Below, one piece after another: positions 34,677 through 44,090 of a stretch of 64,000 bases of DNA. The notes under the pieces were generated by a model. That model ran no database searches. It worked only from the letters and a program-made list of their open reading frames with translations, and was not told the DNA's origin. Every line of letters starts with the position of its first letter. Within the stretch, counting starts at the first letter, position 1. The translations under genes were made by a program, and so were the position numbers. The stretch covers positions 62,001-126,000 of the forward strand of contig SFJM01000003.1 in assembly GCA_004555915.1 (NCBI GenBank), given 5' to 3'. The DNA is from Clostridiales bacterium. Its GTDB lineage: Bacteria; Bacillota; Clostridia; Oscillospirales; Butyricicoccaceae.

Positions 34677-36095
34677 TTATTCTTCCTCAGAATCCTCTTC
34701 CGCGGAGCCGGTGGTCAGTGCATCCAGAATGGAGGTCAGGTCATCCTGCCCGACACCATAACTGAAGGTGCCATTGTTTACCCGGACCAGATATTCCCGT
34801 GAGCCGCCCTTGGCAAACGCAAGGGAACGGGTGGAACCATCTGTCATGGTGAGCGTCACCGTCACCTCCGGCTGTTTGTCCTCCGGTTGTTCCAGCAGAC
34901 GGACATAGTTGACGGACGAAACCGCCAGATATAACTGCTGTAATGCATCATCTGTCATATCCGCACCATCCAGTGTGGCAGTATCTTCGGTTTCCCCCTC
35001 GTCATCCTCTATGTGGGTGATGGCAACGGTGTGGGTGGTATCTCCCTGCTTTACCGTAATACTGCTCAATTCACCCAGAGCACAGGGCATCAGGTTGGTG
35101 GAACGCCAGTCATTCCAGTCCTCCTTGAGGAATCCAAAGGAAGACGCTGTGGACAGGAATACGGTGGAACCGCCTTCCTTCATCAGATAAATGCCGCCAT
35201 CGTCATCGGTATCACCAACCAGAACTGTGGCATCCAGACTGCTTGTGGTAAGATGCAATCTGGCCGTGGGATTCTCCAGACCATACTTGCTGAGGTCTGC
35301 CGGATCATCTTCCACAATGGCCTGTGCTGTCAGGGCATCCTGTAAATCCGAAAGGACACCGGTATTTAAACTGTTGTCATCCGCATTACATGCAACCGGC
35401 TGGGTAAAGATAAATTCCGAATAGCTGTCAGCCACAGAGTCATCCATGTCAGCGGTATCCCGTGCCTGAATTGCTACCGTGGTGCCGTCTGCCATGGCAT
35501 CAATGCGCAGGGACTGTAATTCTGAGGACAGGCTGTAATAGCTGCCCAGTACCGTCAGATTGCGGTAATAGGACTGCTCCTGTGTGAGCGCCTCAGCAGT
35601 ACTGCTGTCCAGCAGATAAACGGTACTGCCATCTCCCACGGTACAATAGGTTCCTCCAAGAATCTCATTGGATGTACCCAGCGTCAGCACCGTGGTATTC
35701 TCATCGGTATCCGTGATCTCCACGGTTCCTGTGCTGTCCGCATCGGACAGACCATAGTCCGACAGGTTTTCACAGTTTTCCGCAATCAACTGGCCGGAAA
35801 TCGAACAGGCCTGTTCGGTCAGCTCCTGCAGCAGGCTTTCACTGTAATCTGCCGCATCGGTACCCGCCATGGAGCAGGTGGTCTTGTCATCGGTGTGGGA
35901 GCACTGTACGGTATACTCTTCCTCCCCCATCGTGACATGTACCTGGCTGAGGCCGGAGATATCCATGGATACCAGACTGACCGACTGCCGTTCGGTATCC
36001 TCCTGTTCCGGCAGATGGGTCACACCGGCATAGATACCGCCAAGGATGACCACTGCCAGACTGCCGGCAATCAGCCGTTTGGTATTTCGTCTCAT
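34677..36095 (-). CDS. DUF4340-type protein of a Gld-like ABC system
   Basis: A 472-residue protein with an N-terminal membrane anchor (about 7-26) and an acidic, Ser/Thr-rich extracytoplasmic region with repeated beta-rich units (LSDYGLSDADSTGTVEI and LSKYGLENPTARLHL), typical of DUF4340. The start ATG overlaps the stop of the preceding GldG-like gene by one base and has GGAGGAG upstream, so the two are translationally coupled. Function is not established; genomic context ties it to the ABC transporter next door. Confidence 0.82.
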   Translation of the reverse strand: MRRNTKRLIAGSLAVVILGGIYAGVTHLPEQEDTERQSVSLVSMDISGLSQVHVTMGEEEYTVQCSHTDDKTTCSMAGTDAADYSESLLQELTEQACSISGQLIAENCENLSDYGLSDADSTGTVEITDTDENTTVLTLGTSNEILGGTYCTVGDGSTVYLLDSSTAEALTQEQSYYRNLTVLGSYYSLSSELQSLRIDAMADGTTVAIQARDTADMDDSVADSYSEFIFTQPVACNADDNSLNTGVLSDLQDALTAQAIVEDDPADLSKYGLENPTARLHLTTSSLDATVLVGDTDDDGGIYLMKEGGSTVFLSTASSFGFLKEDWNDWRSTNLMPCALGELSSITVKQGDTTHTVAITHIEDDEGETEDTATLDGADMTDDALQQLYLAVSSVNYVRLLEQPEDKQPEVTVTLTMTDGSTRSLAFAKGGSREYLVRVNNGTFSYGVGQDDLTSILDALTTGSAEEDSEEE

Positions 36096-37573
36096 TACAG
36101 TCTCCTCCGGCGGATAAATACGATGATACCGGCAGCAAAGACAGCAAACGGAATGAGTGTAAGCAGCAGGAATACCATCCACTGTGCCGTAGCACCCATA
36201 ACAAGGGGCTGTGCGGACAGGCTCTTGGACGGGATGGAAATCATCTCAATTTCCGGCTGCATACAGGACAGGGCATTGCTGAGGAAGGACTGATTCATCA
36301 GGCTGGAAGCCCCCATCAGGTCATCCGACATCATAATGCCTGCGGAGCAGACAAATACCTGTCCGCCCTTGTCATTGCCGGTATATTCCGCCAGCGCTGC
36401 CAGCGTAAACGGGCCATCGGTGTCATCCTCGGTTTTGTCATAGTCATCATATTGTGTCTCATCGGTCAGCACCTTGGCATAGGAGGTGTCACGGCTTTCC
36501 ATTAGTGCGTCTACGGTGCGGTCATTGCTGTCGAAATTGGATTGTACGGCAATGGATTTGGCATTCGGTGTCACCAGCGTCAGGTCGGAATCTGCCAGAT
36601 CGTTATTCTTCTCCGAATCGGTCAGCTGTGCCAGCAGATCCGTAGGCTCATTGATGTTGTAATCCGCATCCAGCACCATGTCTGCCTGAATATCTATGCC
36701 CCACTCCTTCAGATAGGCATACAGAACCGGCAGTTCGGTGGGGCAGGAGGTGCTGTCAAACACCATCAGTTCGCCGCCATTTTTGATAAAATCATCCATC
36801 ATATTGATTTCGGTTTCGGTGTAATCCGCCTGGGGCAGGCTGAGTACCAGCACCGAAGCATCTTCCGGAATCTCCTTGGATTCCGTCAGATTCAGAGTAT
36901 TCGCCGTATAACCCGCATTGGTGAACAGGGAGGACAGACTGGTGGAAATACTTTCATTGTGTCCCTGCAGAATATACGCCGCCGGGGTTTCCTCATTGGT
37001 TACGGACAGGATGGCAGAGGTCAGCGCCTGTTCCCCCTGAAATCCCGTCACATCATAATAGCCGGCATAGGATGCGCTTTCCTCCACCGCATAAAAATCC
37101 GATGCATTGAGCACACGGGTGTTGTCCCCGCAGGTCAGGATGACACTGCCGGTCTGGATGGACGACGCCAGGTCACTGTAGCGTTCCACCGCATTCGGAT
37201 TGGTATATGGGTCAATATAGCTGACCTCCAGCTTATCCCCTGCAAGGTTCCGGTATTTCTGCAGCAGGGTATATACCTTGCTGTAATAGGTATCCTTCTC
37301 AAAATCATCCTCTGCGGACAGAATGGTAATGTCTACCGTATCCTCCAGCTCCTGCAGCATGGTTTTGGTATCATCGGTAATTTCATACAGCCGGGATGCG
37401 GTAAGGTCCAGCGTCAGGTCATACCGGTCGGTCAGGCTGGTGGCAATCAGATTGAGCAGAATGACAGCTATTAATACCATGGCAACACCGGCGGCGGAGA
37501 CCCAGCCGCGACGCAGATTGACGCGTTTACGCTGCTGCTCCGGGGTCAGTGGTTTTTTGCTTTTCTTTTTCAT
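36095..37573 (-). CDS. GldG-like ABC-type uncharacterised transport protein
   Basis: A 492-residue protein with one N-terminal membrane helix (about 28-50, VAMVLIAVILLNLIAT), a large extracytoplasmic domain of the GldG/DUF7088 type (YEITDDTKTMLQELEDTVDITIL, LKYIDPYTNP-like stretch), and a C-terminal membrane helix ending in RRRRL. In Bacteroidetes GldG joins GldA and GldF in a gliding-related ABC transporter; here gliding is not expected. The ATG at 37573 has AAGGAGG ten bases upstream; a GTG three codons earlier is too close to the site. Confidence 0.83.
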   Translation of the reverse strand: MKKKSKKPLTPEQQRKRVNLRRGWVSAAGVAMVLIAVILLNLIATSLTDRYDLTLDLTASRLYEITDDTKTMLQELEDTVDITILSAEDDFEKDTYYSKVYTLLQKYRNLAGDKLEVSYIDPYTNPNAVERYSDLASSIQTGSVILTCGDNTRVLNASDFYAVEESASYAGYYDVTGFQGEQALTSAILSVTNEETPAAYILQGHNESISTSLSSLFTNAGYTANTLNLTESKEIPEDASVLVLSLPQADYTETEINMMDDFIKNGGELMVFDSTSCPTELPVLYAYLKEWGIDIQADMVLDADYNINEPTDLLAQLTDSEKNNDLADSDLTLVTPNAKSIAVQSNFDSNDRTVDALMESRDTSYAKVLTDETQYDDYDKTEDDTDGPFTLAALAEYTGNDKGGQVFVCSAGIMMSDDLMGASSLMNQSFLSNALSCMQPEIEMISIPSKSLSAQPLVMGATAQWMVFLLLTLIPFAVFAAGIIVFIRRRRL

Positions 37574-37588
37574 GGTCGGCACACCTCC

Positions 37589-38293
37589 TTACATTCTTCT
37601 GCGTTCCAGCACACGGGCTGTCAGATACAGGAACAGGCCGGTAAGCGAAAGAAAATAAATCAGATTGCCCAGAGAGAACTGCCCGGACATAAACGTATCG
37701 TACCGGGTAAAAATGGAAAACCAGCTCAGAATACTGCCCAGAATCCCGTCACTGCCCATGGAATAGCTCAGCATGTCAACTACATACAGGCCAAGGAACA
37801 GGGCAAAGGAAAGGACAGCCGCAATCAGCTGGCTTTCGGTCAGGCTGGACAGGAACATACCCATGGCAGCAAAAATAGCTGCGGCACAGATGACCGCAAT
37901 ATAACAGCCTAAAATGGCAGGCCATGCCGGTGTGCCAAACAGCAGGATGATGAGCAGCCATGGAACGGTACCCAGCAGCGCACGCAGCAGCACGCCAAGG
38001 GTGGCAAGGAATTTCCCGCCGACAATCGCCCATACACTGATGGGAGCCGTAAGCAGCAGGCGGTCTGTCCCCTGCTTGTAGTCCTCACTGAACAGCCGCA
38101 TGGTAAGAATCGGCATCAGGAACAAAAACACAATCAACATATTGGAAAAAACACTGCTCATATCACTGGAGGAGGACAGCACGCAGGTCGCAAAGAAATA
38201 CAGGTTCATCACCGCAAGAAAGGCGCCAATATAGACATACCCCAGCGGAGAACGGAAAAAGCCCTGCAAATCCCGTTTTCTTATGGCATTCAT
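37589..38293 (-). CDS. ABC-2-type permease (GldF-like)
   Basis: A 234-residue integral membrane protein with six hydrophobic segments, starting MNAIRKRDLQGFFRSPLGYVYIGAF, characteristic of GldF/NosY-like permeases; EDYKQGTDRLLLTAPIS is the conserved coupling loop. It partners the ATPase whose stop overlaps its start by four bases (ATGA), and precedes the GldG-like gene by 15 bases. Confidence 0.88.
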   Translation of the reverse strand: MNAIRKRDLQGFFRSPLGYVYIGAFLAVMNLYFFATCVLSSSSDMSSVFSNMLIVFLFLMPILTMRLFSEDYKQGTDRLLLTAPISVWAIVGGKFLATLGVLLRALLGTVPWLLIILLFGTPAWPAILGCYIAVICAAAIFAAMGMFLSSLTESQLIAAVLSFALFLGLYVVDMLSYSMGSDGILGSILSWFSIFTRYDTFMSGQFSLGNLIYFLSLTGLFLYLTARVLERRRM

Positions 38294-39291
38294 TTGTCGT
38301 CACCACGCTTTCTGCCGAACAGACGGCGTTTCTTTTTTACCGGTTGTTCTTCCGGCTCCATGGCTTCAGCTTCTGTCAGCTCCAGGAAGATATCCTCCAG
38401 GCTCAGCTCCACCTGCTGCATGGACAGGATGGGCATATGGTTCTGGCTCAGTGCGTCAAAGACGGAATGGCGGATATCCGCATCCGGTTCCGCCGTGATA
38501 CGGTAGACGGATTTTTTTCCGTCCTCCTGTGTGACAATCGCTTCCGCAATGCCGGGTACGGCACGCAGGGTGCAGAGAACCGCGGATGGCTCTCCCTCAA
38601 TGGTCATATCCAGCTGTTCCGCACCTTCCATGCGTTCGCTCAGCTCCGCTGAGGTGCCATCCGCTACAATTTTGCCGTGATGGATCACAAGGATGCGGTC
38701 ACAGACCGCCTGTACCTCCGGAAGAATATGGCTGGACAGGATGACGGTATGATTCTGCCCGAGGCTGCGGATGGTTTCCCGGATTTCGATAATCTGCTTC
38801 GGATCCAGTCCGACTGTGGGCTCATCCAGAATCAGGATATCCGGATTGCCAATGAGGGCCTGTGCCAGTCCCACACGCTGCCGGTAGCCTTTGGACAGGT
38901 TGCGGATGATACGGCCACACACATCCGTCAGTCCTGCCATGGCGCAGACCTGTTCCACATGCTCCTCCTGCGGCAGCCTGCACTGCTTCAGATGATAGAC
39001 AAAATCCAGATATTCCTCCACGGTCATATCCGGATATAGCGGCGGATTTTCCGGCAGATAGCCGATTTTTTTCCGGGCTTCAGCAGCATCTGTATCAATA
39101 TCGAAGCCGCCCAGTTTGACCGTGCCTGCGGTAGGCCGTAGGCAGCCGGTTAACATGTTCATGGTTGTGGTTTTTCCGGCACCATTCGGGCCGAGGAATC
39201 CCACGATTTCCCCTTCTTTTATGGAAAAGGAGAGGTCAGATACCGCAAGTACGGAGCCGTACCGGCGGGTCAGTCCTGTTACCTGTATCAT
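38290..39291 (-). CDS. ABC transporter ATP-binding protein (GldA-like)
   Basis: A 333-residue ATPase: Walker A GPNGAGKTTT (about 34-43), Q loop YLPENPPLY, signature LSKGYRQRVGLAQAL, Walker B ILILDEPTVGLDP, and H loop SSHIL. A C-terminal extension of about 110 residues contains a DUF4162-like region and ends in a basic tail. It heads the four-gene leftward unit ATPase-permease-GldG-DUF4340. The cargo is unknown; exporters of this type are linked to envelope proteins or copper-enzyme assembly in other bacteria. Confidence 0.9.
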   Translation of the reverse strand: MIQVTGLTRRYGSVLAVSDLSFSIKEGEIVGFLGPNGAGKTTTMNMLTGCLRPTAGTVKLGGFDIDTDAAEARKKIGYLPENPPLYPDMTVEEYLDFVYHLKQCRLPQEEHVEQVCAMAGLTDVCGRIIRNLSKGYRQRVGLAQALIGNPDILILDEPTVGLDPKQIIEIRETIRSLGQNHTVILSSHILPEVQAVCDRILVIHHGKIVADGTSAELSERMEGAEQLDMTIEGEPSAVLCTLRAVPGIAEAIVTQEDGKKSVYRITAEPDADIRHSVFDALSQNHMPILSMQQVELSLEDIFLELTEAEAMEPEEQPVKKKRRLFGRKRGDDK

Positions 39292-39424
39292 GGTAAGCCT
39301 CCTGTTTGTATGTTGGTTATGGTTATCCTGCCTGCCCGGTATACAGAACCGGGCAAAGCACTTCTGACAAATCCCATTCTAACACCCTCATGTGTTGGTT
39401 GTGTGAACAATACCGTTCGGTTTG

Positions 39425-39453
39425 TTGTGCGCAACAGCAGAACATAGTATAAT
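39425..39453 (+). promoter_or_regulatory. Promoter of the second AraC gene, with palindrome at -35
   Basis: TTGTGC, 17-base spacer, TATAAT. TGTTG-TGCG-CAACA at 39422-39436 overlaps the -35 box and may be an autoregulatory operator. Confidence 0.6.
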
Positions 39454-39503
39454 GTACATACAGGGACAGGAAGTCCCATCCGAGACACAGAAGAGGAAGA
39501 TCT

Positions 39504-40370
39504 ATGATACAATTTACCGCCCATAGCCAGGGCAGAGGAAGCTTTGAGGACAATCTTCTGCCGAGCCTGGTATATATCTGTCCCATTGTGCTGGACCATG
39601 AAGGCCAGGCCATGCATGCACATGCCGGACATGCGGAGCTGCTGCTGGTGCGGGAGGGCATCGGCGTGGTACGCATTGAAGGCAGGCAGGAGGATTTATT
39701 CCCGGGAGATTTTGTCCTGTGCGGGGCAGGTGAGCCCCACAGCTTCCGGGCAAAGGGAGAACGGCCTGCCGCTGTGGTTTCCTGCGGCTTTGCCAATCTG
39801 ACATGCCGCGGACTGAAGGAAAACTGCTTTGTGGGCAGCAATGACCGCTGTATTGTACATGCCGGGGAAGGCAGCCGGCCGCTGGATGAAATTTTATACG
39901 TGCTGGAATCGGTTGTGGACAATCCGCAGACAAATCAGGAGGAGCTGTGCAGTTATCTGTCCGCATCTGCCGTAACTGTCGCACTGAAAATCCACCGGGC
40001 TGCCGCGAAACAGGCGGAACAGACCCATTACCAGCTGGGTATCCGAACCCAGATGTATCTGGACCGGCATTATCTGGAGAACCTGACACTGGACAGCATT
40101 GCGCAGGCCATGGAGGTGAGCAAATACCATCTTGACCGGGTATTTCTTGCCACAACCGGCTGTACACCAGTGCAGTATATCACCCGCCGCCGTCTGGCAC
40201 ATGCCCAGACGCTGCTGGCCTCTACCCAGCAGACGGTACAGCATATTGCAGAACAATGCGGTTATACCAATTACAATTATTTTACCTCCCTGTTCCGCCG
40301 CAATGTGGGCATCACACCGCGGGAATACCGGAAGATTGCACAGGGCAATATGCCAAGACGCAATAACTGA
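39504..40370 (+). CDS. AraC-family transcriptional regulator
   Basis: A 288-residue AraC/XylS regulator with an N-terminal cupin domain (HAHAGHAELLLVREG...FPGDFVLCGAGEPHSF, about 38-85) and two C-terminal helix-turn-helix units (TLDSIAQAMEVSKYHLDRVF and TVQHIAEQCGYTNYNYFTSLFR). It lies 171 bases upstream of the IolG-like dehydrogenase on the same strand, so that gene is the likely target. It is also divergent from the Gld-type ABC unit, a possible second target. Confidence 0.9.
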   Translation: MIQFTAHSQGRGSFEDNLLPSLVYICPIVLDHEGQAMHAHAGHAELLLVREGIGVVRIEGRQEDLFPGDFVLCGAGEPHSFRAKGERPAAVVSCGFANLTCRGLKENCFVGSNDRCIVHAGEGSRPLDEILYVLESVVDNPQTNQEELCSYLSASAVTVALKIHRAAAKQAEQTHYQLGIRTQMYLDRHYLENLTLDSIAQAMEVSKYHLDRVFLATTGCTPVQYITRRRLAHAQTLLASTQQTVQHIAEQCGYTNYNYFTSLFRRNVGITPREYRKIAQGNMPRRNN

Positions 40371-40541
40371 CCGGGAAAGTGGGCATGTTTGTGTAAAGTG
40401 ATGATGAAATTCATAAACTGACCGTATTTTATATTGCAAATTGTCATAGAAATTCGTATAATCATATTACATTGATTGAAAGGCTGTCGGCAGAGAGAGA
40501 CCGACACAGCAGAAACAACAGATTACAATGGAGGCGAAGAA

Positions 40542-41552
40542 ATGGATTTATTGAGAATCGGCGTTGTGGGCTGCGGCGCAATCGGACGTGAGCACATCAA
40601 CCGCATTACCAATAAGCTTTCCGGCGGTAAAGTTGTTGCCGTATCGGATCTTTATGTTGAAGGTGCGCACAAGGTAGGCGATCCGATTGGTGCGACAGTA
40701 TACAGCAACAGTGCCGATCTGGTACATGACCCGGATGTGGATGCCATCGTTTGTACAACCCCGGGCTTTGCTCATCAGGAAACTCTGATGCAGGCACTGG
40801 AGGCAGGAAAACCGATTTTCTGCGAAAAGCCGCTGACTACCTCGGCAGAGGAATCCCTGGAGATTGTGGAAGCGGAAATGGCAGGCGGCAAGCGTCTGAT
40901 TCAGGTTGGCTTTATGCGCCGCTATGACAAGGGCTATATGCAGATTAAGGAAATGATTGATTCCGGCGCATTCGGCGCACCGCTGTATCTCCGGTGCACC
41001 CACTGGAATCCGACGGTGGACAATGGCTACACCACGGAAATGGCAGTACATGACACCGCCATCCATGAGATTGATGTCATCCACTGGCTGGTGGGTGATG
41101 ATTATGAGTCTGCCCGGGTAATTATGCCGAAGCAGACCCAGAATAAGAATCCGGAGCTGAAGGATCCGCAGCTGATGTACATTACCTGCAAGTCCGGTAT
41201 TGTGGCAGCGATTGAAGTATTTGTCAACTGCCACTTCGGCTATGAGATTAACTGCCAGATCGTCTGTGAGGAGGGCGTCATCGACCTGCCGAAGCCGGCA
41301 ATGCCGTCCTACCGTAAGGCTGGCGGACAGACCACGCCGATTGAGCAGAGCTGGAAGAACCGCTTCACCCACGCATATGACCGGGAGCTGCAGGAGTGGA
41401 TCAATTCCACCCGCAAGGGCGAGGTCAACGGCCCGAACGCATGGGACGGCCTGATTGCCAATGTGACTGCGGACGCACTGGTTCGCGCACAGACCAACGG
41501 CGGACAGGAGGAGCCGATCCAGGTAGGCCCGAGACCGGATTTCTATAAATAA
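40542..41552 (+). CDS. iolG: Gfo/Idh/MocA-family oxidoreductase, myo-inositol 2-dehydrogenase-like
   Basis: A 336-residue NAD(P)-dependent dehydrogenase. The Rossmann motif GVVGCGAIG (7-15), the EKP triad (95-97 in CEKPLT), and the catalytic DTAIHEIDVIHWL stretch match IolG, which oxidises myo-inositol to 2-keto-myo-inositol (scyllo-inosose). The start ATG 40542 has GGAGG nine bases upstream. It is monocistronic, between an AraC gene and a terminator. Other Gfo/Idh sugars remain possible, so iolG is a probable rather than certain name; the IolH-like gene at 26831 supports it. Confidence 0.82.
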   Translation: MDLLRIGVVGCGAIGREHINRITNKLSGGKVVAVSDLYVEGAHKVGDPIGATVYSNSADLVHDPDVDAIVCTTPGFAHQETLMQALEAGKPIFCEKPLTTSAEESLEIVEAEMAGGKRLIQVGFMRRYDKGYMQIKEMIDSGAFGAPLYLRCTHWNPTVDNGYTTEMAVHDTAIHEIDVIHWLVGDDYESARVIMPKQTQNKNPELKDPQLMYITCKSGIVAAIEVFVNCHFGYEINCQIVCEEGVIDLPKPAMPSYRKAGGQTTPIEQSWKNRFTHAYDRELQEWINSTRKGEVNGPNAWDGLIANVTADALVRAQTNGGQEEPIQVGPRPDFYK

Positions 41553-41567
41553 ACCATTCGGAAAAGC

Positions 41568-41600
41568 AAGACCGGACACAGGATGGTGTCCGGTCTTTTT
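41568..41600 (+). terminator. Terminator of the iolG-like gene
   Basis: AAGACCGGACAC and GTGTCCGGTCTT arms followed by TTTTT. Confidence 0.9.
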
Positions 41601-41689
41601 ATGTGCCTGCATCAACTGTAACCTCTTTCCAGGCCGTTTTTTCCTGAGAAGTCCTATCGTTCTGTCAGCACGGGGCCTCCAAAGGAGCC

Positions 41690-41718
41690 TTTATATCCTT
41701 GTGCCGTCATGATATAAT
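41690..41718 (+). promoter_or_regulatory. Probable promoter of the SDR gene
   Basis: Weak -35 TTTATA, 17-base spacer and consensus TATAAT, about 35 bases before the start codon. Confidence 0.45.
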
Positions 41719-41751
41719 GAGAAAAAATAGCAACGAAAGGACTGACACGCG

Positions 41752-42510
41752 ATGAAAACCGCACTCATTACCGGCGCCTCCTCCGGCATCGGACGGGATA
41801 TTGCCCGGGAACTGAGCCGCCGGGGCTGGAAGCTGCTGCTGGTTGCCCGCCGGAAAGACCGTCTGGAGCAGCTGGCAAAGGAGCTGGGGACACCCTGCCG
41901 GATTTATGTCTGTGATGTTTCCCGGGAGGAAAACTGCCGCTGGCTGTATGAACGTACCAGAGAACAGAATGTCAGCTTTCTGGTCAATGCTGCCGGCTTT
42001 GGCCTGTTCGGTGATTTTCTCCACACCGACCTGGACCGGGAAATGGAAATGATTGATGTGAACATTAAAGCGGTCCACATCCTGACCAAGCTGTTTTTAC
42101 AGGATTTTGTCCAAAAGGATACCGGCTGTATCTTAAACGTGGCATCTTCCGCCGGCTTTATGGCAGGCCCGCTGCTGTCCACCTATTATGCCACGAAAAA
42201 TTATGTGGTGCGGCTCAGTGAAGCCATCGCGGAAGAACTGCGCTCCATGGGCAGCTCCGTGACCATCAGCTGCCTGTGCCCCGGCCCGGTGGATACGGAA
42301 TTCAACCAGCACGCGGGAGTTTCCGGTTTTTCTGTCAAAGCGCTGTCCAGTGAAGCCGTGGCAAAGCAGGCAGTGCGTCAGGCCCTTGCGGGAAAACTGC
42401 TAATCCTGCCGGGATTTTCGGTTAAAATGGGTACCCTCGCTTCCCGCCTGATTCCGGAAAAGCCACTGCTGCGCATTGTCCATGGCATCCAGAAGGGAAA
42501 GGCCAGGTAA
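41752..42510 (+). CDS. Short-chain dehydrogenase/reductase
   Basis: A 252-residue classical SDR, resembling the DltE/YqjQ-like group. It has the cofactor motif TGASSGIG (7-14), NAAG near 78-83, catalytic serine in NVASSAG and the YxxxK pair in YYATKNYV, followed by CLCPGPVDT. ARRKDRL after the second strand suggests NADPH preference. No neighbour indicates the substrate. It has its own promoter and is followed by a separate small transcription unit. Confidence 0.88.
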   Translation: MKTALITGASSGIGRDIARELSRRGWKLLLVARRKDRLEQLAKELGTPCRIYVCDVSREENCRWLYERTREQNVSFLVNAAGFGLFGDFLHTDLDREMEMIDVNIKAVHILTKLFLQDFVQKDTGCILNVASSAGFMAGPLLSTYYATKNYVVRLSEAIAEELRSMGSSVTISCLCPGPVDTEFNQHAGVSGFSVKALSSEAVAKQAVRQALAGKLLILPGFSVKMGTLASRLIPEKPLLRIVHGIQKGKAR

Positions 42511-42542
42511 TCCATCGGGTTTCTTTAAGTGTAAGATTGCGC

Positions 42543-42572
42543 TTGTCATGACGAAAAAAAATATGCTATGAT
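42543..42572 (+). promoter_or_regulatory. Promoter of an orphan small transcription unit
   Basis: TTGTCA, 18-base spacer, TATGAT, with no protein gene downstream before two hairpin terminators. Confidence 0.65.
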
Positions 42573-42578
42573 AACCAT

Positions 42579-42682
42579 AGAAAAGGAAAAGCATCCACTC
42601 CAAAGCGGATGCTCCTGAGAATCGTGTTTAGTCCATACGGACCCGCCTATCCTGTGTGCAGACAGGATAGGCATTTTTATTT
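42579..42682 (+). ncRNA. Candidate structured small RNA or leader RNA
   Basis: The predicted transcript contains a hairpin AGCATCC...GGATGCT (42590-42613), an unpaired stretch CCTGAGAATCGTGTTTAGTC with a following CCATACGGACCCG, then a strong terminator CCTATCCTGT...ACAGGATAGG plus a T-rich tail (42645-42682). About 100 bases, no ORF. It reminds me of the Clostridiales-1 RNA class, but I cannot confirm this. The next bases form a second hairpin (TATGCTT/AAGCATA, 42685-42710) and AGGAGGATAAA-ATG-TAA. Confidence 0.6.
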
Positions 42683-42709
42683 GCTATGCTTATCTAAGTA
42701 GGCAAGCAT

Positions 42710-42726
42710 AGGAGGATAAAATGTAA
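42710..42726 (+). other. Ribosome site followed by a start-stop ORF
   Basis: AGGAGG, five bases, ATG (42721-42723) immediately followed by TAA. It sits just after a hairpin and directly before the panD-side terminator. It could be a remnant leader of a lost gene or a minimal start-stop regulatory ORF. Confidence 0.45.
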
Positions 42727-42756
42727 AAGCCCGGACACAGGTCCGGGCTCATTTTA
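42724..42756. terminator. Terminator of the pan operon, possibly bidirectional
   Basis: AGCCCGGAC-loop-GTCCGGGCT with T-rich tails on both sides. Confidence 0.8.
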
Positions 42757-42757
42757 T

Positions 42758-43156
42758 TTACAGTCGTTCGTCATCATACAGTGCGCCGCACTTTTCATAA
42801 TGGGTCACGCGGGAAATGTGATTGTCGTCATCCACAAAGACAACCTTCGGCTTATGGGTCTTTGCTTCCTCCGGGGTCACGTCCGCATAAGACATAATGA
42901 TAATGCGGTCACCCTCCGAAACGCAGCGTGCTGCCGCGCCGTTCAGGCAGATCATGCCGCTGCCCGGCTCGCCGGCAATGGTATATGTCTCAAAGCGGCT
43001 GCCATTGTTGACATCTACAATCTGTACTTTTTCGTACTCATAAATACCGGCAGTATTCAGCAGTTCACTGTCTACCGTGATGGAACCCACATAATTCAGC
43101 TCAGCCTGCTTGACCACCGCACGATGAATTTTGCTTTTCAGCATAGAAATCGTCAT
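42758..43156 (-). CDS. panD: Aspartate 1-decarboxylase
   Basis: Makes beta-alanine from aspartate for pantothenate. A pyruvoyl enzyme of 132 residues: the precursor self-cleaves between Gly24 and Ser25 (NYVGSITVD). [25 protein letters not shown] and [17 protein letters not shown] are diagnostic. The start [13 protein letters not shown] is four residues longer than the minimal MLKSK start; AAGGAG lies 12 bases upstream of the first ATG. It is last in the pan unit, 22 bases after panC. Confidence 0.96.
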   Translation of the reverse strand: MTISMLKSKIHRAVVKQAELNYVGSITVDSELLNTAGIYEYEKVQIVDVNNGSRFETYTIAGEPGSGMICLNGAAARCVSEGDRIIIMSYADVTPEEAKTHKPKVVFVDDDNHISRVTHYEKCGALYDDERL

Positions 43157-43178
43157 ATGAATCTTGTTCTCCTTTTTT

Positions 43179-44024
43179 TCAGCGTTCGATGATAAAGTTA
43201 TCAATCAGACGGGTCTTGCCGATATAAACAGCAATGGCAGTCAGGATAGAGCCTTCGGCAGAGGCAACCGGCTCCAGATTGTTCCAATCGACAATTTCCA
43301 CATAATCAATCCGGCTCATCGGCTCTGCTTCAATTTCTGCCGTGATGATTGCCTTTACCTTTGCGGCATCTGTCTCACCGGCTTCAATGGCAGCCTTGCC
43401 CTTGTTCAGTCCGCGGGACAGGCACAGTGCGGCCTGACGCTCCTCCGCGCTCAGGTATGTATTGCGCGAGCTCTTTGCCAGACCATCCTCCTCCCGGATA
43501 ATCGGGCAGCCGATGATTTCCAGCGGCATATTCAGGTCACGCACCATACGGCGGATGACTGCCAGCTGCTGGGCATCCTTCTGGCCAAAATACGCACGAT
43601 CCGGCTGGACAATATGGAACAGCTTGCTGACAACCGTGCATACGCCACGGAAATGAATCGGACGGGATGCGCCGCACAGACCCTTGGTCAGATGATCCAT
43701 ATCCACATAGGTGCAGAAATCCGGTGCGTACATTTCCTCCGGCTCCGGATTGAAAATCAGGTCTGCGCCGGTTTTCTCACACAGCTCCGCATCATGTGCC
43801 AGATCGCGCGGATAGGTTGCCAGATCCTCTGTCGGGCCGAACTGGATCGGATTGACAAAGTCAGACACAACGGTGCGGTCATTTTCTGCCACAGAACGGG
43901 CAATCAGGCTCTGATGGCCTTCATGCAGGTAACCCATGGTGGGTACCAGGCCAACGGTCAGGCCTTCCCTGCGCCATGCGCGGACCTGCTCACGTACTTC
44001 TTCAATTGTTTTTACGATATTCAT
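43179..44024 (-). CDS. panC: Pantothenate synthetase
   Basis: ATP-dependent condensation of pantoate and beta-alanine. It has 281 residues with the nucleotidyltransferase signatures [46 protein letters not shown] and the KSSRN loop (KMSKS equivalent). It follows panB across a 296-base gap holding two palindromic repeats, and precedes panD by 22 bases. Confidence 0.97.
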   Translation of the reverse strand: MNIVKTIEEVREQVRAWRREGLTVGLVPTMGYLHEGHQSLIARSVAENDRTVVSDFVNPIQFGPTEDLATYPRDLAHDAELCEKTGADLIFNPEPEEMYAPDFCTYVDMDHLTKGLCGASRPIHFRGVCTVVSKLFHIVQPDRAYFGQKDAQQLAVIRRMVRDLNMPLEIIGCPIIREEDGLAKSSRNTYLSAEERQAALCLSRGLNKGKAAIEAGETDAAKVKAIITAEIEAEPMSRIDYVEIVDWNNLEPVASAEGSILTAIAVYIGKTRLIDNFIIER

Positions 44025-44090
44025 TTGTTACAATACTCCCTTTGGTTTGTAGTATCTTTTTATGATGAAGCAAATCAGGTTGACGTTTAA

